Positions 35,070 to 47,135 of a DNA stretch of 64,000 nt are shown piece by piece; position 1 is the stretch's first letter, and every line of letters begins with the position of its first letter. The stretch is from NCBI GenBank assembly GCA_963682055.1, contig OY821744.1:5558835-5622834 (forward strand), written 5' to 3'. The DNA comes from Primula veris (taxonomy: Eukaryota; Streptophyta; Magnoliopsida; Ericales; Primulaceae). The position numbers were made by a program, and so were the translations under genes. The notes beneath the pieces are model-generated. The model was not told the DNA's origin, made no database searches, and worked only from the letters and a program-made list of their open reading frames with translations.

Positions 35070-35267
35070 CACTACAAAAAAAAAAACTCAAATAGCTACA
35101 GGATTAGTGACGGTATTTTTTGTTACGAGCTTATTAGATACGGTTTTTGTGATGGCATTATGACAGTTTAGTCAATTTGCGACGGATTTGTAACAACTTT
35201 TTAAATTAGTGACAAGCTAATTGTGACACTTTTTGACTCTCACTAAATCAAACATTATTTTGTAGTG
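35070..35267. mobile_element. MITE family M1, copy 3
   Basis: Starts CACTACAAAAAAAAAAACTC and ends TTTTGTAGTG; flanks are CAT and TAT (two of three bases match). The interior has the family phrases GGATTAGTGACGG and TCAATTTGCGACGGATTTGT. Confidence 0.8.
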
Positions 35268-37008
35268 TATCAAACTCATAATCAACTATATATTCTTGGA
35301 GAATACCACTATGACTCTTTACAAATAAAGAGTAATTAGTTCTCCTCATCAATTAAAAATTAATAGATCCCACTTTAAACATATGTATTTTATTCTTTCA
35401 ATTATGAATTTTATTTTAAAATATAATGTTAAAATAGTTAATTATTGATAAAGAACATGTTTTGATGAGGCTATAAAATGTATATAACTCTCTAAATACT
35501 AAAAAATAAATAAAAAATTTACTCTTTATTTCAAAAAAAATAAAATTGATAAGGCTAATACGAATGCTCTCACTTGTGTCTAATGATGGATGAAGTATTA
35601 TGCAAGTATCCACGTGTACATGAGTCCATGACTACTATGTAGAAGAATTTTGGGTTATTGTATCGGTTGGATAAAGTCCAACTTATGCTATTTGCTGGAG
35701 TACGAAAATACAATTTGAAATATGTATATATAGTTCCTCGGATGTTTGTGCCATTTTATTTTTTTTGTTGTCCAAATTGTAAATTTACTCATGTTAAAAA
35801 ATTAGCTTAGTATCAAACTGTCTTCAACAAGGATTTCTATTCTTGATTTAGATAGTTAGACTAGTAAGGGTAAACGATAAATTAATAATAATTATTTTTT
35901 TAAAAGGTTTTTATTGATTGAATAAATCCATGCACATTGAACATGTTTTAATAAGTTGTATATTATATGAGTTTATATGCACATTCAACATATTTTAGTA
36001 AGTTATAGTTTTGACTACAAATAAAGTTCAAGTTGTATATTATATGAGTTTATATGCACATTCAACATATTTTAGTAAGTTATAGTTTTGACTACAAATA
36101 AAGTTAAATGAATAAAGTAAATACAACTCATTTACAACTTTAGTCCCATTACAAACGATAATAGAAAATTGTTTTGGATACTGCAAAATTCGTTAGTGAA
36201 ATTTCAATTAGTTTAGATGAAGCCATTATTAATAAAGTTATTCATAAACTTGAGAAAATAATTGATGGTATTGCTTATTGCAATAAAATAGATGTTAATG
36301 ACTTGTTGGATCATCCTGATGAAAATGATTCATGTCTACAAGTTCATATCTTAGAAGAACGGTCTTTAGAAACAATAAATAGTATGAAGTTGAAGATGAC
36401 ACAATACATTTGTAACTAGCTAGTCACACGAAAATAAACATTTATCACATCTAGAACTCTTCATACTTTTTTGTTGGAGTTCGAAAAAATTATATCAGAA
36501 CTTTTGGATACAACTATAAAAATTAGAACTTTTGGATACAACTATAAAAATTAGAGATGAGATTTCAACTATATTTAAATTTTAAGAAAAAGTAAAAGAG
36601 AATAGAGTCATATTTTACTAAGTCGTCCTAGTAATTTTGTCATTTTGAAAAATTATTAATTTATGATTTTGTAGAAATATTTATATAATGATTTAGAAAA
36701 ATAATATTATCTTATTAATTTGTCAAAATTAGTGATTTTTTATACCGAAACAAGTCGGGACCGAAGAAAAATATTATTTTAAAGAGTTTATTAATTTTAG
36801 GAGTATTAATTCATAGAAGGTATATCCATATCGAGAATATCACTACTCTTTGACAAAATGAACTGTTCTGTAGATAGGCATTTTGTATATCCGCATTTAT
36901 TATAGAGAAAAACACGAGCCGAAAGTAATGATAGTTTGGTGGTGCAGATAATTGAGAATGTCTATTTTCCTACAAAATTAAGGGGTCAATTTACCTATTA
37001 ATATAAAA
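35268..37008. other. intergenic DNA with small tandem duplications
   Basis: Contains two 77 bp copies at 35955-36031 and 36032-36108 and a 28 bp duplication (GAACTTTTGGATACAACTAT) at 36498 and 36526. The open frame 36174-36419 (81 codons from a TTG) has normal amino-acid composition but no domain I recognise; it could be a fragment of a gene. Confidence 0.5.
35955..36108 (+). repeat. tandem duplication, 2 x 77 bp
   Basis: GTTGTATATTATATGAGTTT begins both copies, which are nearly identical, so the duplication is recent. Confidence 0.9.
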
Positions 37009-37053
37009 TAGAGGTTGAATTTTTATACTACAAAAATTATGTAAAAATGCATA

Positions 37054-37235
37054 AACCGTAGAAAAAATATACGGTTTGTAGTGATTCTGTGCAAACCGTA
37101 GATTAAATCTACGGTTTACAATGATTCACTGCAAACCGTAGATTAAATCTACGATTTACAGTAGATTTCTACAGACCGTAGATTTAATCTACGATTTACA
37201 ATAACTGTAAACCGTAAATTAAATCAACGGTTTGC
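37054..37235. repeat. subterminal palindrome array of the Mutator-like element
   Basis: Five units about 40 bp apart are variants of the palindrome AAACCGTAGATT/AATCTACGGTTT. One related palindrome is near the other end (41566-41592). Arrays like this near MULE ends may be transposase-binding sites; this is inference. Confidence 0.8.
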
Positions 37236-37815
37236 AGCAATTTTCAGAATTTTTACATAAAATAAATTTGATCAATTTTAACAATTAAAATAATGAATAT
37301 TTTTTCCAAATTAAACATGATTTTTTTAATAAAAAAACTAAATGACTTATTCTTAAAATTTTACATAAAATAAATTACCAAAATTCTAACAATCTCTCAA
37401 AATAAACACAAAATTTACACAAATTTACACAAAAAAAGTTGATTTGATAAATTTTATGTTTTTGGTTCATGTTATCTTTTTGTCAAGTGCATAAGTTGAG
37501 ATTTATTGAAACATTAACTAAATCGTCAATTTTTGTGAAGTGTTTTTGGTTTGTTTTTAACACTTGTATAACGCAATATGAAACATTAAGTAAATCGTCA
37601 ATTTGGTGTCAATCGTCAATTTTATTGAATGAAACAATCATAAATTATATAAATTTCATAAAAAAATTAACTGAATATGCAAACATTAACTAAATTTCAT
37701 AAAACATATTTATTAAACATGATACATCATATAAATTTACAACAACTTGGAAAAAAGAGTAATTTACATAAAATTAAAAATAAAAAACTGATTATGGACT
37801 TGATACGTCTATAGC

Positions 37816-38124
37816 TTATTCTTCAGTTGCAATTTGCTTTCCCGATTGCCTTTCTAACGCCATATATAACTTGAAATTTGGTCGAAAAAGTTCCTTCCAT
37901 GGCTCAGCAGCCTCAGTGCGTGTTTGTTCCCACCGTGCTATAATTATTGGCATTGGGAAGATGCCTTCTTTAGGAATACTTTGAGCATAATGACAACTGT
38001 TGACGTACACTATTACAGTAGGGATGTAATATGTCGTTTCAGGAGGCGGACCAGTATAAAGAGGTAAAAAAGTGGCGTTCCATACTTGTACCCCTCCATT
38101 TTTATTTGGCCATAATGACAACAA
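37816..38124 (-). pseudogene. possible OTU-like/MULE-associated protein remnant
   Basis: 102 residues including YVNSCHYAQSIPKEGIFPMP and a Trp-rich tail (ARWEQTRTEAAEPW). This pattern, an N-x-C-H-x segment followed some residues later by PMP and W, reminds me of the C-terminal end of OTU-like protease regions in plant MULE proteins, but the match is weak. It lies downstream of the mobile-domain gene on the same strand. It could also be the tail of that gene in another frame. Confidence 0.35.
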
Positions 38125-38366
38125 TACAAATATACGGTTTGTGTGTAATTCTGTGCAATAATTTCAGAAATTACAGAACAGTCCCTGTATTTCGTAAAAA
38201 CTCAATATTGGTCCTATCAATCAAAATACTGAATATTGGTAACTTAAAAAAAAAAAAGCATTTATCAAATTAGAAAAAAATCAAACATAATAATCAAACA
38301 TACAAATCAAACATACAAATCAAATATTGGTCTTCAAAATCAAACATACAAACATACACATTACAT

Positions 38367-40798
38367 TTATTTATTTTTTGCACGACTAAATCCTTTAAAG
38401 TTGGACAAAGGAAGCATCTTTCCCGCCGATGTTAATCTGTCCGATGACGGCTCAGTGGACTCTTCGATTTCGTGGGTTTCTGGACGACGTCTATCTCGAT
38501 GCTGCGATTCTAGATACGGAGCATGCTCGTGTGATGTAATTGTCAATCCTCGAGCCCAACTGTCGGTTGAATGCTGACTAGGATGATGCTCGTACCACCC
38601 AAATGATTGTCTATGATAATCGGAAGGAATATCGTCGTGTACGTAGTCCGACCCAGCAAAAGAAGCACGACGACCATGACCGCTTGAACTCGGACCCTGG
38701 TCTGTAGTCGGGCGTCGACTTCCACTCGTTCTTCTACCCTCGCTACGCCCGCCGCTACTAGATTCGCCTTCCCCTCTGCCTCTTTCGGTACGTTGATAAC
38801 TTGAAGCCCTAGCGTAAGTTCTTGGGTCGTAACATTGATCGTCATCACCATCGTCGTCATCGTCATCCTCATCATCCGACTGTTCATCACCTGACCCATA
38901 CAGATTCATTACCATTTCATTGAACTCCGCATGTAGTAAGTCCACGTCCGTTTTAGATTTCAGACGTTTGAACGATTTGAAACTGCGGCGCAACATCACT
39001 TTCTGAAAAAAAAAAACAATAAAAAACGATTTATTAGTATTGAAATATACAAACAAAAAAAATAACAAGCAAATATTAATGAACTTTAACTAGTTGTTAC
39101 CATTTTATTGAGCACACCCGTATGCTTGCGGAAACCGTGAGATGGCAATCCAAGTTCAGGTGGGTTTATAAAGATGCGGGTCCTCTCTCTATACCATCTC
39201 ATGTAATCCGGTGACGTCCCCGTGCCAAATTCGCCGTTAATAAGCCGGTTGTGGCGGTCATTCCACACGGTTATAAACTCTTCAAAAAGTGCAGGCCAAT
39301 CGTGTTTTTGGCCAATCCCATATCTTCTATCATTGCCGTGACCTTGTTTGGGTTTTCAAATATATGTAGAGACAACCTGAACAAAACCGAACTGTCTCAT
39401 GAACCTGTCCGCGGGGTGGAACTCAATCTTCTCATTACAAATGAAGGAACAGAACAATGCCACATATCACGGCCCCACGTGCAGTATTCCGGATAGTCAT
39501 CGAGGTTCCCGTAAGGTTGTCAGACTATCTGTAATCAACAAAATTATTATTATAATATGTAAACAATGGTTTAAAAATACTAGTAATAAATTCTACGAAC
39601 ATAAGACCAATGCAAACATATACAACATATAATACGTAAGTTACATGTAGGAAACAAGAAAGTTAAAATTTACTTATTCATACGACATATGGTCAAACTG
39701 GTCTCGTATGTGGACCATATTATGTCCGTAGACATATGGCTTAAGATTAGTAAGCCTCCAAATCTTCCATCTGTAATATACAAACAAAACCCGATAAACA
39801 ATAAATATAAATAAGATAAGTAAATGATAGATGACACAATAAAAAAAACATAAATCCAATACAAAAACTAAATAATATCATACTTGTAACTGAGGGGGAA
39901 CCTAGGAAAGCTCTCAGGTGGCTCGATATCTTCCGGCAGCTCTTCACATGGTCTAACCGGCAGTAGTCTGGTCATCGCCCACATATCGAGAAACATCACC
40001 GCCCCGCTTACACCGGTAGATTTACCACGCACCAACTTGCATAAATTTGCCTCTAACCAGGCCAGAAGAGCTGATCCCCAACTATACTCTGCACATGTGT
40101 CAAAATTCTCCAGAAATGGCAGAGGTCATAGTGGAATTTGATCACTGCTTTTATCTGAAACACATGTGTCCTAAGTAATAATAACATGACAGTCCTAGAC
40201 TGATATAGCAAACGCTCCTCACTAGGGTTGGGGGTTGGGGGGTAATTCACCAAAGGTATGTAACATCCAATCAAGTCTAAATGTCAAACAGTTTGTATCG
40301 ACTTGATTGTCAGCAGGTCTAACACCCAACAAACTCTCTATCATATCTAACCTGCTCGCCCTGTTATCATTCCGCTCCGATCGGATAACAGCAAAACCAT
40401 CCACCCTGAGACCAAGCATAATCTCTACATCCTGTAACGATATCCCCAACTCTCCACTGACAAAATGAAACGAATGCGTCTTATCACGCCACCTATCAGC
40501 TAAGGTTGTAAGCAAGCATCGGTTTACACTATAATTACCTATAGTGTGAATACCGTAAAAACCACCCCTAATCATATTTTCAACTACTCTGTCAGGCGTC
40601 GGTATCTGCCAACTAATTATAAACCCTAATTTTATGGGCATCTCCTCTACCCGCTTCTCTTCCAGCATCCCAAGTCTGATTTGAAATATGACCGGTCTGT
40701 CGTAAAATGTCCATCATGTTTTTTATCTGTGGACCTGACTCTGTCATTCTAACTATTTTTATTTTTAACAATAAAAACAACATAAGAAACATACACAT
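38367..40798 (-). pseudogene. plant mobile domain (PMD, MAIN/MAIL-like) gene, broken
   Basis: Reading leftward from 40798. Segment 40668-40222 has the core PMD signature RWRDKTHSFHF...GELGISLQDVEIMLGL then RVDG. After in-frame stops near 40150-40200, the next block (about 40130-39880) gives LPFLENFDTCAEYSWGSALL, AWLEANLCKLVRG and LLPVRPCEELPEDIEPPESF. Further pieces are WKIWRLTNLKPYVYG (39768-39676), FICNEKIEFHPADRFMRQFG (about 39440-39380) and WNDRHNRLINGEFGTG with DYMRWYRERTRIF (39268-39086). The last exon, 39019-38367, is an Asp/Ser/Arg-rich low-complexity tail. Introns are likely between some blocks, but stops and one frameshift near 39435 break the frame. PMD proteins act in silencing and are often carried by transposons; this copy should be inactive. 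Confidence 0.75.
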
Positions 40799-41392
40799 TT
40801 AATGATAACCAAACAATTATTCTAATTATCTAATTAAACAAATTTTAATAAAAACTCAAATTTTTTATAAAACGGGAAAAATATCAACAACCCCAATTTT
40901 TATTGGTGATTTGGGCAAACAAACTAATTAAAAAACATAATTTTATAAAACACCTAAGTTTCAAAACAGGTAAATATTAATAAAGCGTAACTATTTTTAT
41001 TTTTCTCAATCAAAACAAATAAGCATCATAAACATGTAACATCATAACCAAACCATTAGTAATAAATATCTAAATAAACAAATTTGAATTAAAACCCTAA
41101 TTTTTTTATAAAATGGGACAAATATCAACAATTATTATAATTTCTATAATTAATATAAACAAACAACAAACAATTATATATAGCTAAGTGAATAATCAAT
41201 TTGCATATTTTATATATTTTTTCCTATTTTACAAATTGAAATTACACAAAATAAATAATAAATTAGAGAATAAAAGAAATAACTTGAATTAGGGATAAAT
41301 TTGATTGATGATTTGGAGTTTTTTGTTAAGAAAGTTGATAGTTATTGTGGTTGATTGATTTGAGTTATTTTTGATGAAAAATTTGGGTTTTT

Positions 41393-41425
<33 letters not shown>
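41393..41425. repeat. (GA)n microsatellite
   Basis: About 14-16 GA repeats upstream of the PMD pseudogene; on that gene's strand it reads (TC)n, as is common in plant 5' UTRs. Confidence 0.95.
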
Positions 41426-41638
41426 TTAGTATAAAAATTTGTTTTTAAAAAAAAAACGTAAGATTCTGTTTTTTAGGGACTGTCTGTGTAATTTTTTACG
41501 CAGTGACTGACTGTGTAATTTCTGAAAGTAGGGACTGACTGTGTAATTTCTGCAAAATTGCTGCAGACCGTAAATTTAATCTACGGTTTGCTTTGTGCGT
41601 TTTTACAGAATTTTTGTAGTATAAAAATTCAACCTCTA

Positions 41639-44600
41639 TAAAATATAAAAAAAAAAATTAGTTTCTTGCTGCATTGCCTATACTTGTGTACGAGAGTGCG
41701 ACAAATTCAGTTTTACCAATTACCTATGACTTTTTTCGGTTAATGGTTATTTACAATACATTTGGCCATAATTTTCTTGTGGTGTATACGATATTTTAGG
41801 TTAAAACAAGAGACGTTTACAGTCTACTATCATGCAAATTAAATTGTAAAGGTTGAAGGTATGTTATCTAAGCCAATCATATCATGTAATTACTAAATAT
41901 GAAATGCTTAGTAAAATAGCTTAAGCAAGCAAGGGGATTCAATGAAAACATTCCTATATATGAAGAAAGATAGAACCATCATTCCATATAGTTTTTCAAT
42001 CAAAAATTACAGTGAACTTGCGCCAAATGCATTTATCATCTGCGTTAGAATGTTCTCTCTAACCACATTGCGTATGGACAGAAAATTATGAAAAGTTTGA
42101 ATATTTGATTAAAGCACTTTGAAAACGTTACTATATGAATATTCAATCCTATATACGTTAGATATAAGCCTTACTATTTACTTTAGAAAGCAGTAAATTG
42201 TGTTAAATGTTACGAGTTTTTATGCTTTTTATACCCTTTGTGGATGTTTTATTGATTAATATTCTGAATTCTAATTTTTCTTATTTAGTATCTTGAATTC
42301 AATTTTTTTTTTCTATTTTGAACTTTTTCATTCATTTTGATACCTTGAATTCTCAAATATTTCTTATGTAGTACTCTGAATTCTCAATTATTTTAGTGTT
42401 TCTAGAACTAAAACACTCGTTATTATAAATGTTAAGTCACGTTTCTAGAACTAAAACTTTTGTGGCGAAATTTTATCGTTTTTTTTTTTTATGGAACATC
42501 AGAAAACTGTTTATTTGTAGTTGTTTTTGTTTGACCATGTGGAAGTTGAAGATTATATAAGTATTTTTAGAACAAAAGAAAGTGATGCTTCAGCTTCGTT
42601 GATATATATTTTTAAATTTTCATTATAACTATATTGGTCGGGTCTTCATCGGAAGTGAGAGTGGGTCCTAACGGAAATGCAGTACTTACTGACTTAAAAA
42701 TCTACGAGGGAGAAAATTACATCTCTACCCATTCATTACTCGTTTGTAACGGCCAGTGGAAATGGCACCAATCATTCCTGCTTTTGTTGTACAATTACCG
42801 TGCCGTATCATATTTTCGAAATACCACAAGTTCGGTATACTAATGGTATGGTCCGGTTAATATCGAAAATCAACACACAGTACTATAAAAAATATCTAAT
42901 TACAAATAATTAAAAGAAAATACATCATTTATAAATAGTTGAACAAAATAATAAACATTATCATAATTTATGCAAGTTAATTTGTACGTTTCTTAAATAT
43001 TAAAAAAATTAAATATGTGTATTTTGTATTTGAATCTTAATATGGAACTAATAGTACAATATATGTATTCAAAATCGATTACCGTAACACTAAATTGAGC
43101 GTTAGGTATATAGTACTGTAATTGCGGTACAAGTGGACTTTTATGAGTTTTGTACCCTAAATTGATGTCTTATCAGTTAATACCCAGATTTTTTATTTTT
43201 CTTAATTTGTACCCGTAATCCAAGTTTTACTTTGACGTTAAACTATTCGGTCTAATTATGTGACATGTGGCACATAAATAATTGAATCGAGATAATAAAT
43301 AAGAAAATAGTTGAGAATTCCGGGTCCTAGTTAAGAAAATAATCGAGAATCCATAATATACTAAACTGAACGGAATAGTTCAAAATCAGAAAATAATAAT
43401 TGAATTCAGGATACTAAGAAAATTGAAAATTCAGATTACTATTCAAGAAAACAAAAACAATTCAGGTTACAAAAATGTCAAAAACTCCAGTATAAGTGCT
43501 ACGACTGATAATTGCGATTCGCTAGTAAGTTATGAAAATAAAACCACCTCTGCTCATTTGACATGTTTGATAATTTTCTTAAACAACGAGTTATATCCAA
43601 CAGCTCTTTCCCCTGCTCTAGAATAATTATTTGCACACTGTTATTTTCAGTGACGGAGTCAATATCATGGGGCAATTAAGACATATATCAAGAGCAATTT
43701 TAATAGCTATAAAATGATTGTTTAATGATTCAACTTGCAAATATTCAACTTTATACTATTGGTCATTTTTGTATCATAGGCGAACAATTATTCATTAAGA
43801 TTTTTTTTTTCCAGTTAATATGTTATCGAAAGGATAAAAAATATGTGTAAAAACCATAATAAGTATTTTGGCCTGAATAAAAAATTCGTTTGTGAATAAT
43901 AAAATAATAGAAGAAATTATTAATTGATTAGTTGCTACATCTATCGATGGAATAAAAAAAATGAAATCATATCTTATCAACACAGATTTAGTAGTTTTGA
44001 TTTTAAGAAAAGAATACAAATATAGTAGAAGTAAACAGAAAGAGAAAACAAAACACATACCACCCTTTCTCCAACACAACAATGGACATAGAATTACCAT
44101 GGTAAGATGTCGACAAAATTTTATTTATAAATGCAAAACATCTCATAACAACCATACATATCCAATTCGACATGGCAGAGCGGTCTCTCAACCTGGTCGA
44201 GAACATTTATTGGAATGCCATGCAAACATCTTTTACGACCCAAGAGTACTTAGACGCGATGTGTGATCGCTCTCATCTATTCAGTCACAGAGTGTTGCCA
44301 CTAACAATCCGTACAGGTATCAAATCACAATGTTTGACTGCATCGACTGGAGCTATAAGCCTGATGTCGTTTGCACACCACATGAGGGTCGCTGGGCTTG
44401 GGGGTTTATGGGTGAGGGCTAGAGTGATCTTATACACTTAATATAAACAGATGCATGTCGATTTCCATTTTCACGTACTGGGAGTTGGTAGATGACGGGT
44501 GAGACTCCATTCACTATCTCATTGTTCGCGTAAAACGTCATTTTTATTATTATAATAACGCCGATCGCGGGGACTGCTCTGAGTGTTGTCGTCTTTTTGA

Positions 44601-45588
44601 GAACTCTACACCATGCTTTCCATATTATTGTGGCGAATTGTGACATGTGCTAGCTTGCTTACGGTTACGAATATTTTATGTGCGAAAATTTATTAGCTCA
44701 TCTGTAGAGAATTCTAAACTAGTGGCTTTATTCCAGTTTTTCCTATTGTTGGTTGGTTTATTAATGAATACCCCTAGAATACAAATATATATTAACAAAA
44801 AATAAATATATAGTTATGTGGATAATTTATCGTGCATTATCTTATATGATTGAAAAATAAATAATTACTTGGATTAAACTTCATGAACTAAACGAAAAAA
44901 ATAAATTAAACTAAACTAAACTAAACTAATATGTTAATCAAAAATAAAATTATATGGTAGTATAAATAAGGCAATGATTATGAGGGACATAGTGTAATGT
45001 CATCTCCATTTAAACTAAAAGCGCATTTGTGATATATATACAACATATATAAAAAAAAAAAAATTAAATTAAACGCTTTTGTGATATATATACAACATAT
45101 ATAGATTTAGTCATTTATTCAATTGATTTGATGGTCCCGAACTCTCAATGATTAATCTAATTTTGATGAGAGGCGTATGTGGATTGTGTGAAACCCTTCA
45201 ACTACAAACATATATCTCGTCGTAATTCTATCTTCTGTCATTTTCTCGTAAAACTGACGATGAAAATAGTTGAAGCTAAAATGGATGACGAAATGAATTA
45301 TGACAAGACACCACCATTATTTTAAAGGTTAAAAATGGCATAAATAACTGAAAGGGGCCAATTGAGAGCCGATATGACAAAATTTGAGGGATGCCTAGAC
45401 ACTTATCATTTAGAATAAAACATCTCAAATGAGTATAACTTTGAATTATGGTTTTAGAAGACAAAACAACTGATACTATAAAAAAACATTTATAATGTTT
45501 TATGGATGAATGATTTTTTATGAAGGTTACAATTAATTATTAAAATGACCATGTCGTTTCAAAGTTCATTATATACCATAAAAAGTTA
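41639..45588. other. intergenic DNA, no confident gene
   Basis: AT-rich. Repeated TTTTGAATTCT-like phrases lie at 42250-42400. The 44040-44440 part is less AT-rich and has two overlapping frames (43961-44266, 44172-44441) without a recognised domain; a third frame gives a Trp-rich stretch near 44330-44420. A CTAAA microsatellite is at about 44911-44927 and a duplicated GTGATATATATACAACATAT at 45030 and 45083. The small open frame 42634-42843 was not recognised. Confidence 0.45.
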
Positions 45589-45596
45589 CACGGCGA

Positions 45597-46383
45597 CAGG
45601 GGTGGCATCGGTTCGGTACCGAACTTTTTTACTACATACCGATATCGTACCAAACTAGTTTGGTTTGAAACGTTTTATACCATTACCGAACCAAAAAATT
45701 CGGTATACCGAACCACTACAAAATAATGTTTGATTTAGTGAGAGTTAAAAACTGTCAAAAACATGTCACTAATTTAAAAAGTTATCACAAATCTATAGCA
45801 AATTGACTACACTGTCATAAAACCGTCACAAAAACCGTCGCTAATAAGCTCGTAACAAAAAATACCGTCACTAATCCCGTCGCTATTTAGGTATTTTTTT
45901 GTAGTGAACTTTCGGTATACAAAACTATTCGGTTGGTTCTGTTCGGTTCGGTTTCGGTTTTGTACCAAACTTTAGAGTTTACAGGCGATGATAGAAAAAT
46001 GGTGCGTTTTGGGAAAAAAAAAACATAGTATAAAGTTTTAAAAATAGTAGATTAAAAAAAAATTATTTATATTATTATTACATTTCTTTTTTATTTGCAT
46101 AAAAAAATATACACTACTATACATTTCTAGTAAATGTTATAAATAAATAAAAATATTATAATTATTCACTAGAAAAAGTAATATAAGTATATTATAACAA
46201 CGTTAATAATTAAGTGTACCATACCGAACTTACTAAACGAATACCGAAACCGAATCAACTTTCAAAGACCGGTTCGGTTGTACCGTACCGTAATGTCGGT
46301 ATACCAAACTTTTGGTACCGACTTGATTGGTTCGGGTTGAAAAACGGTCGGTTGGTACAAGTCTGTAAAAAATACCACCCATA
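45597..46383. mobile_element. hAT-like non-autonomous element rich in CGGTTCGG/ACCGAA
   Basis: Starts CAGGGGTGGCATCGG and ends near AATACCACCCATA; the GGGTGGCAT/ATACCACCC ends are roughly inverted. Flanks are CACGGCGA (45589-45596) and TACGGCGG (46384-46391), six of eight bases alike, as expected of an old hAT 8 bp target duplication. The interior carries many TTCGGTA, ACCGAAC and GGTACCGA repeats at both ends. It is split by an M1 MITE. Confidence 0.5.
45714..45906. mobile_element. MITE family M1, copy 4 (reverse orientation)
   Basis: Starts CACTACAAAATAATG and ends TTTTTTTGTAGTG with AAC on both sides. It is the reverse complement of copies 1-3 in its interior (for example ATCCCGTCGCTATTTAG). 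It interrupts the hAT-like element between ATACCG and TTCGGTA. Confidence 0.85.
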
Positions 46384-46740
46384 TACGGCGGTGCATACCG
46401 GTGTTGCTATGAGAATTATTCATAACATGCTAGAATTACTTACACGGATTTCGATGAACGTTTAAAATACGTATATAAAGTTTGTATTGATTTAATTGTG
46501 TCATCTAAGTTTTTGTTGTTGAAAATTCAGTTGATGAGGTCATCTCGAATTAAAATGATAACATCCCGACATCATATGTGATATTTTTGTGGTGGATATC
46601 ACTAACATGATCGAATTATTTTGGCACATGATGAATTAAATCGTAGAATGACCCATGGAACTTAACATAATATTGAGTTACTCGTGTTGAAATATAAAAG
46701 ATTTAGTTGATATGTACATTGTTACTATACTAGTGAGATC

Positions 46741-47135
46741 TGAAAAAAAAAAAAAAAATGGAGATTCCAAATGACACATAATAGACGAGCTAATCACAAC
46801 AAAGTTAGTGCAACTATCTCGGAAAAAATTACTTGTTCTTGACTTAAATAGAATTTTAGTTGAGTTTGTTGAAAAGACTAAAAGGAATGATAAACCATTC
46901 AGAACAATGAAAAACAACTTTCAAAAGTCATTATTCTGGCTTGTTTTTGTAATTATTCATAATATCCGTATATAGTCGTCAAATATGAGTTGTAAACTCG
47001 ATAGGATTATTGAAGAAATTTTTGAGAAACTCAATCAATAAAAATTCATATGGAACTGAGCGCATTGTACGGATGCAAACTATTACAATCTTAAACCCAC
47101 TAATATTCCCTTAGTTTTAAAAGAGTTAACTAAAA
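46741..47135 (+). repeat. segmental duplication, copy A
   Basis: Shares ordered phrases with copy B: AACAACAAAGTTAGT-like, TAGAATTTTAGTTGAGTTTG, TTGAAAAG, ATATGAGTTGTAA, GGAACTGAGCGCATTGT and TCTTAAACCCACTAATA. Similarity is moderate, with many indels. Confidence 0.65.

Larger units (their letters stand above)
37009..41638 (-). mobile_element. Mutator-like element carrying a plant mobile domain gene, 4.6 kb
   Basis: The ends are inverted: TAGAGGTTGAATTTTTATAC at 37009 and its reverse complement ending at 41638; similarity continues inward through CAAAAATT and the CCGTAGATT palindromes. AATATAAAA lies at 37000-37008 and again at 41642-41650, close to a 9 bp target duplication but offset by three bases, so the exact right end is uncertain. 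All coding remnants inside are on the minus strand. No MURA transposase catalytic region was recognised, so it is probably non-autonomous. Confidence 0.7.

Noticed and set aside
36174..36419. 81-codon frame starting at TTG
   Set aside because: No ATG start at that point and no domain recognised; kept only as a remark.
38399..39020. Acidic/Ser-rich frame 38367-39068 as an independent gene
   Set aside because: It follows the PMD blocks on the same strand after an acceptor-like TTTCAG, so it is better explained as the last exon of that pseudogene.
42634..42843. Small frame MVGSSSEVRVGPNGN...
   Set aside because: Too short, no neighbouring exons and no family recognised.
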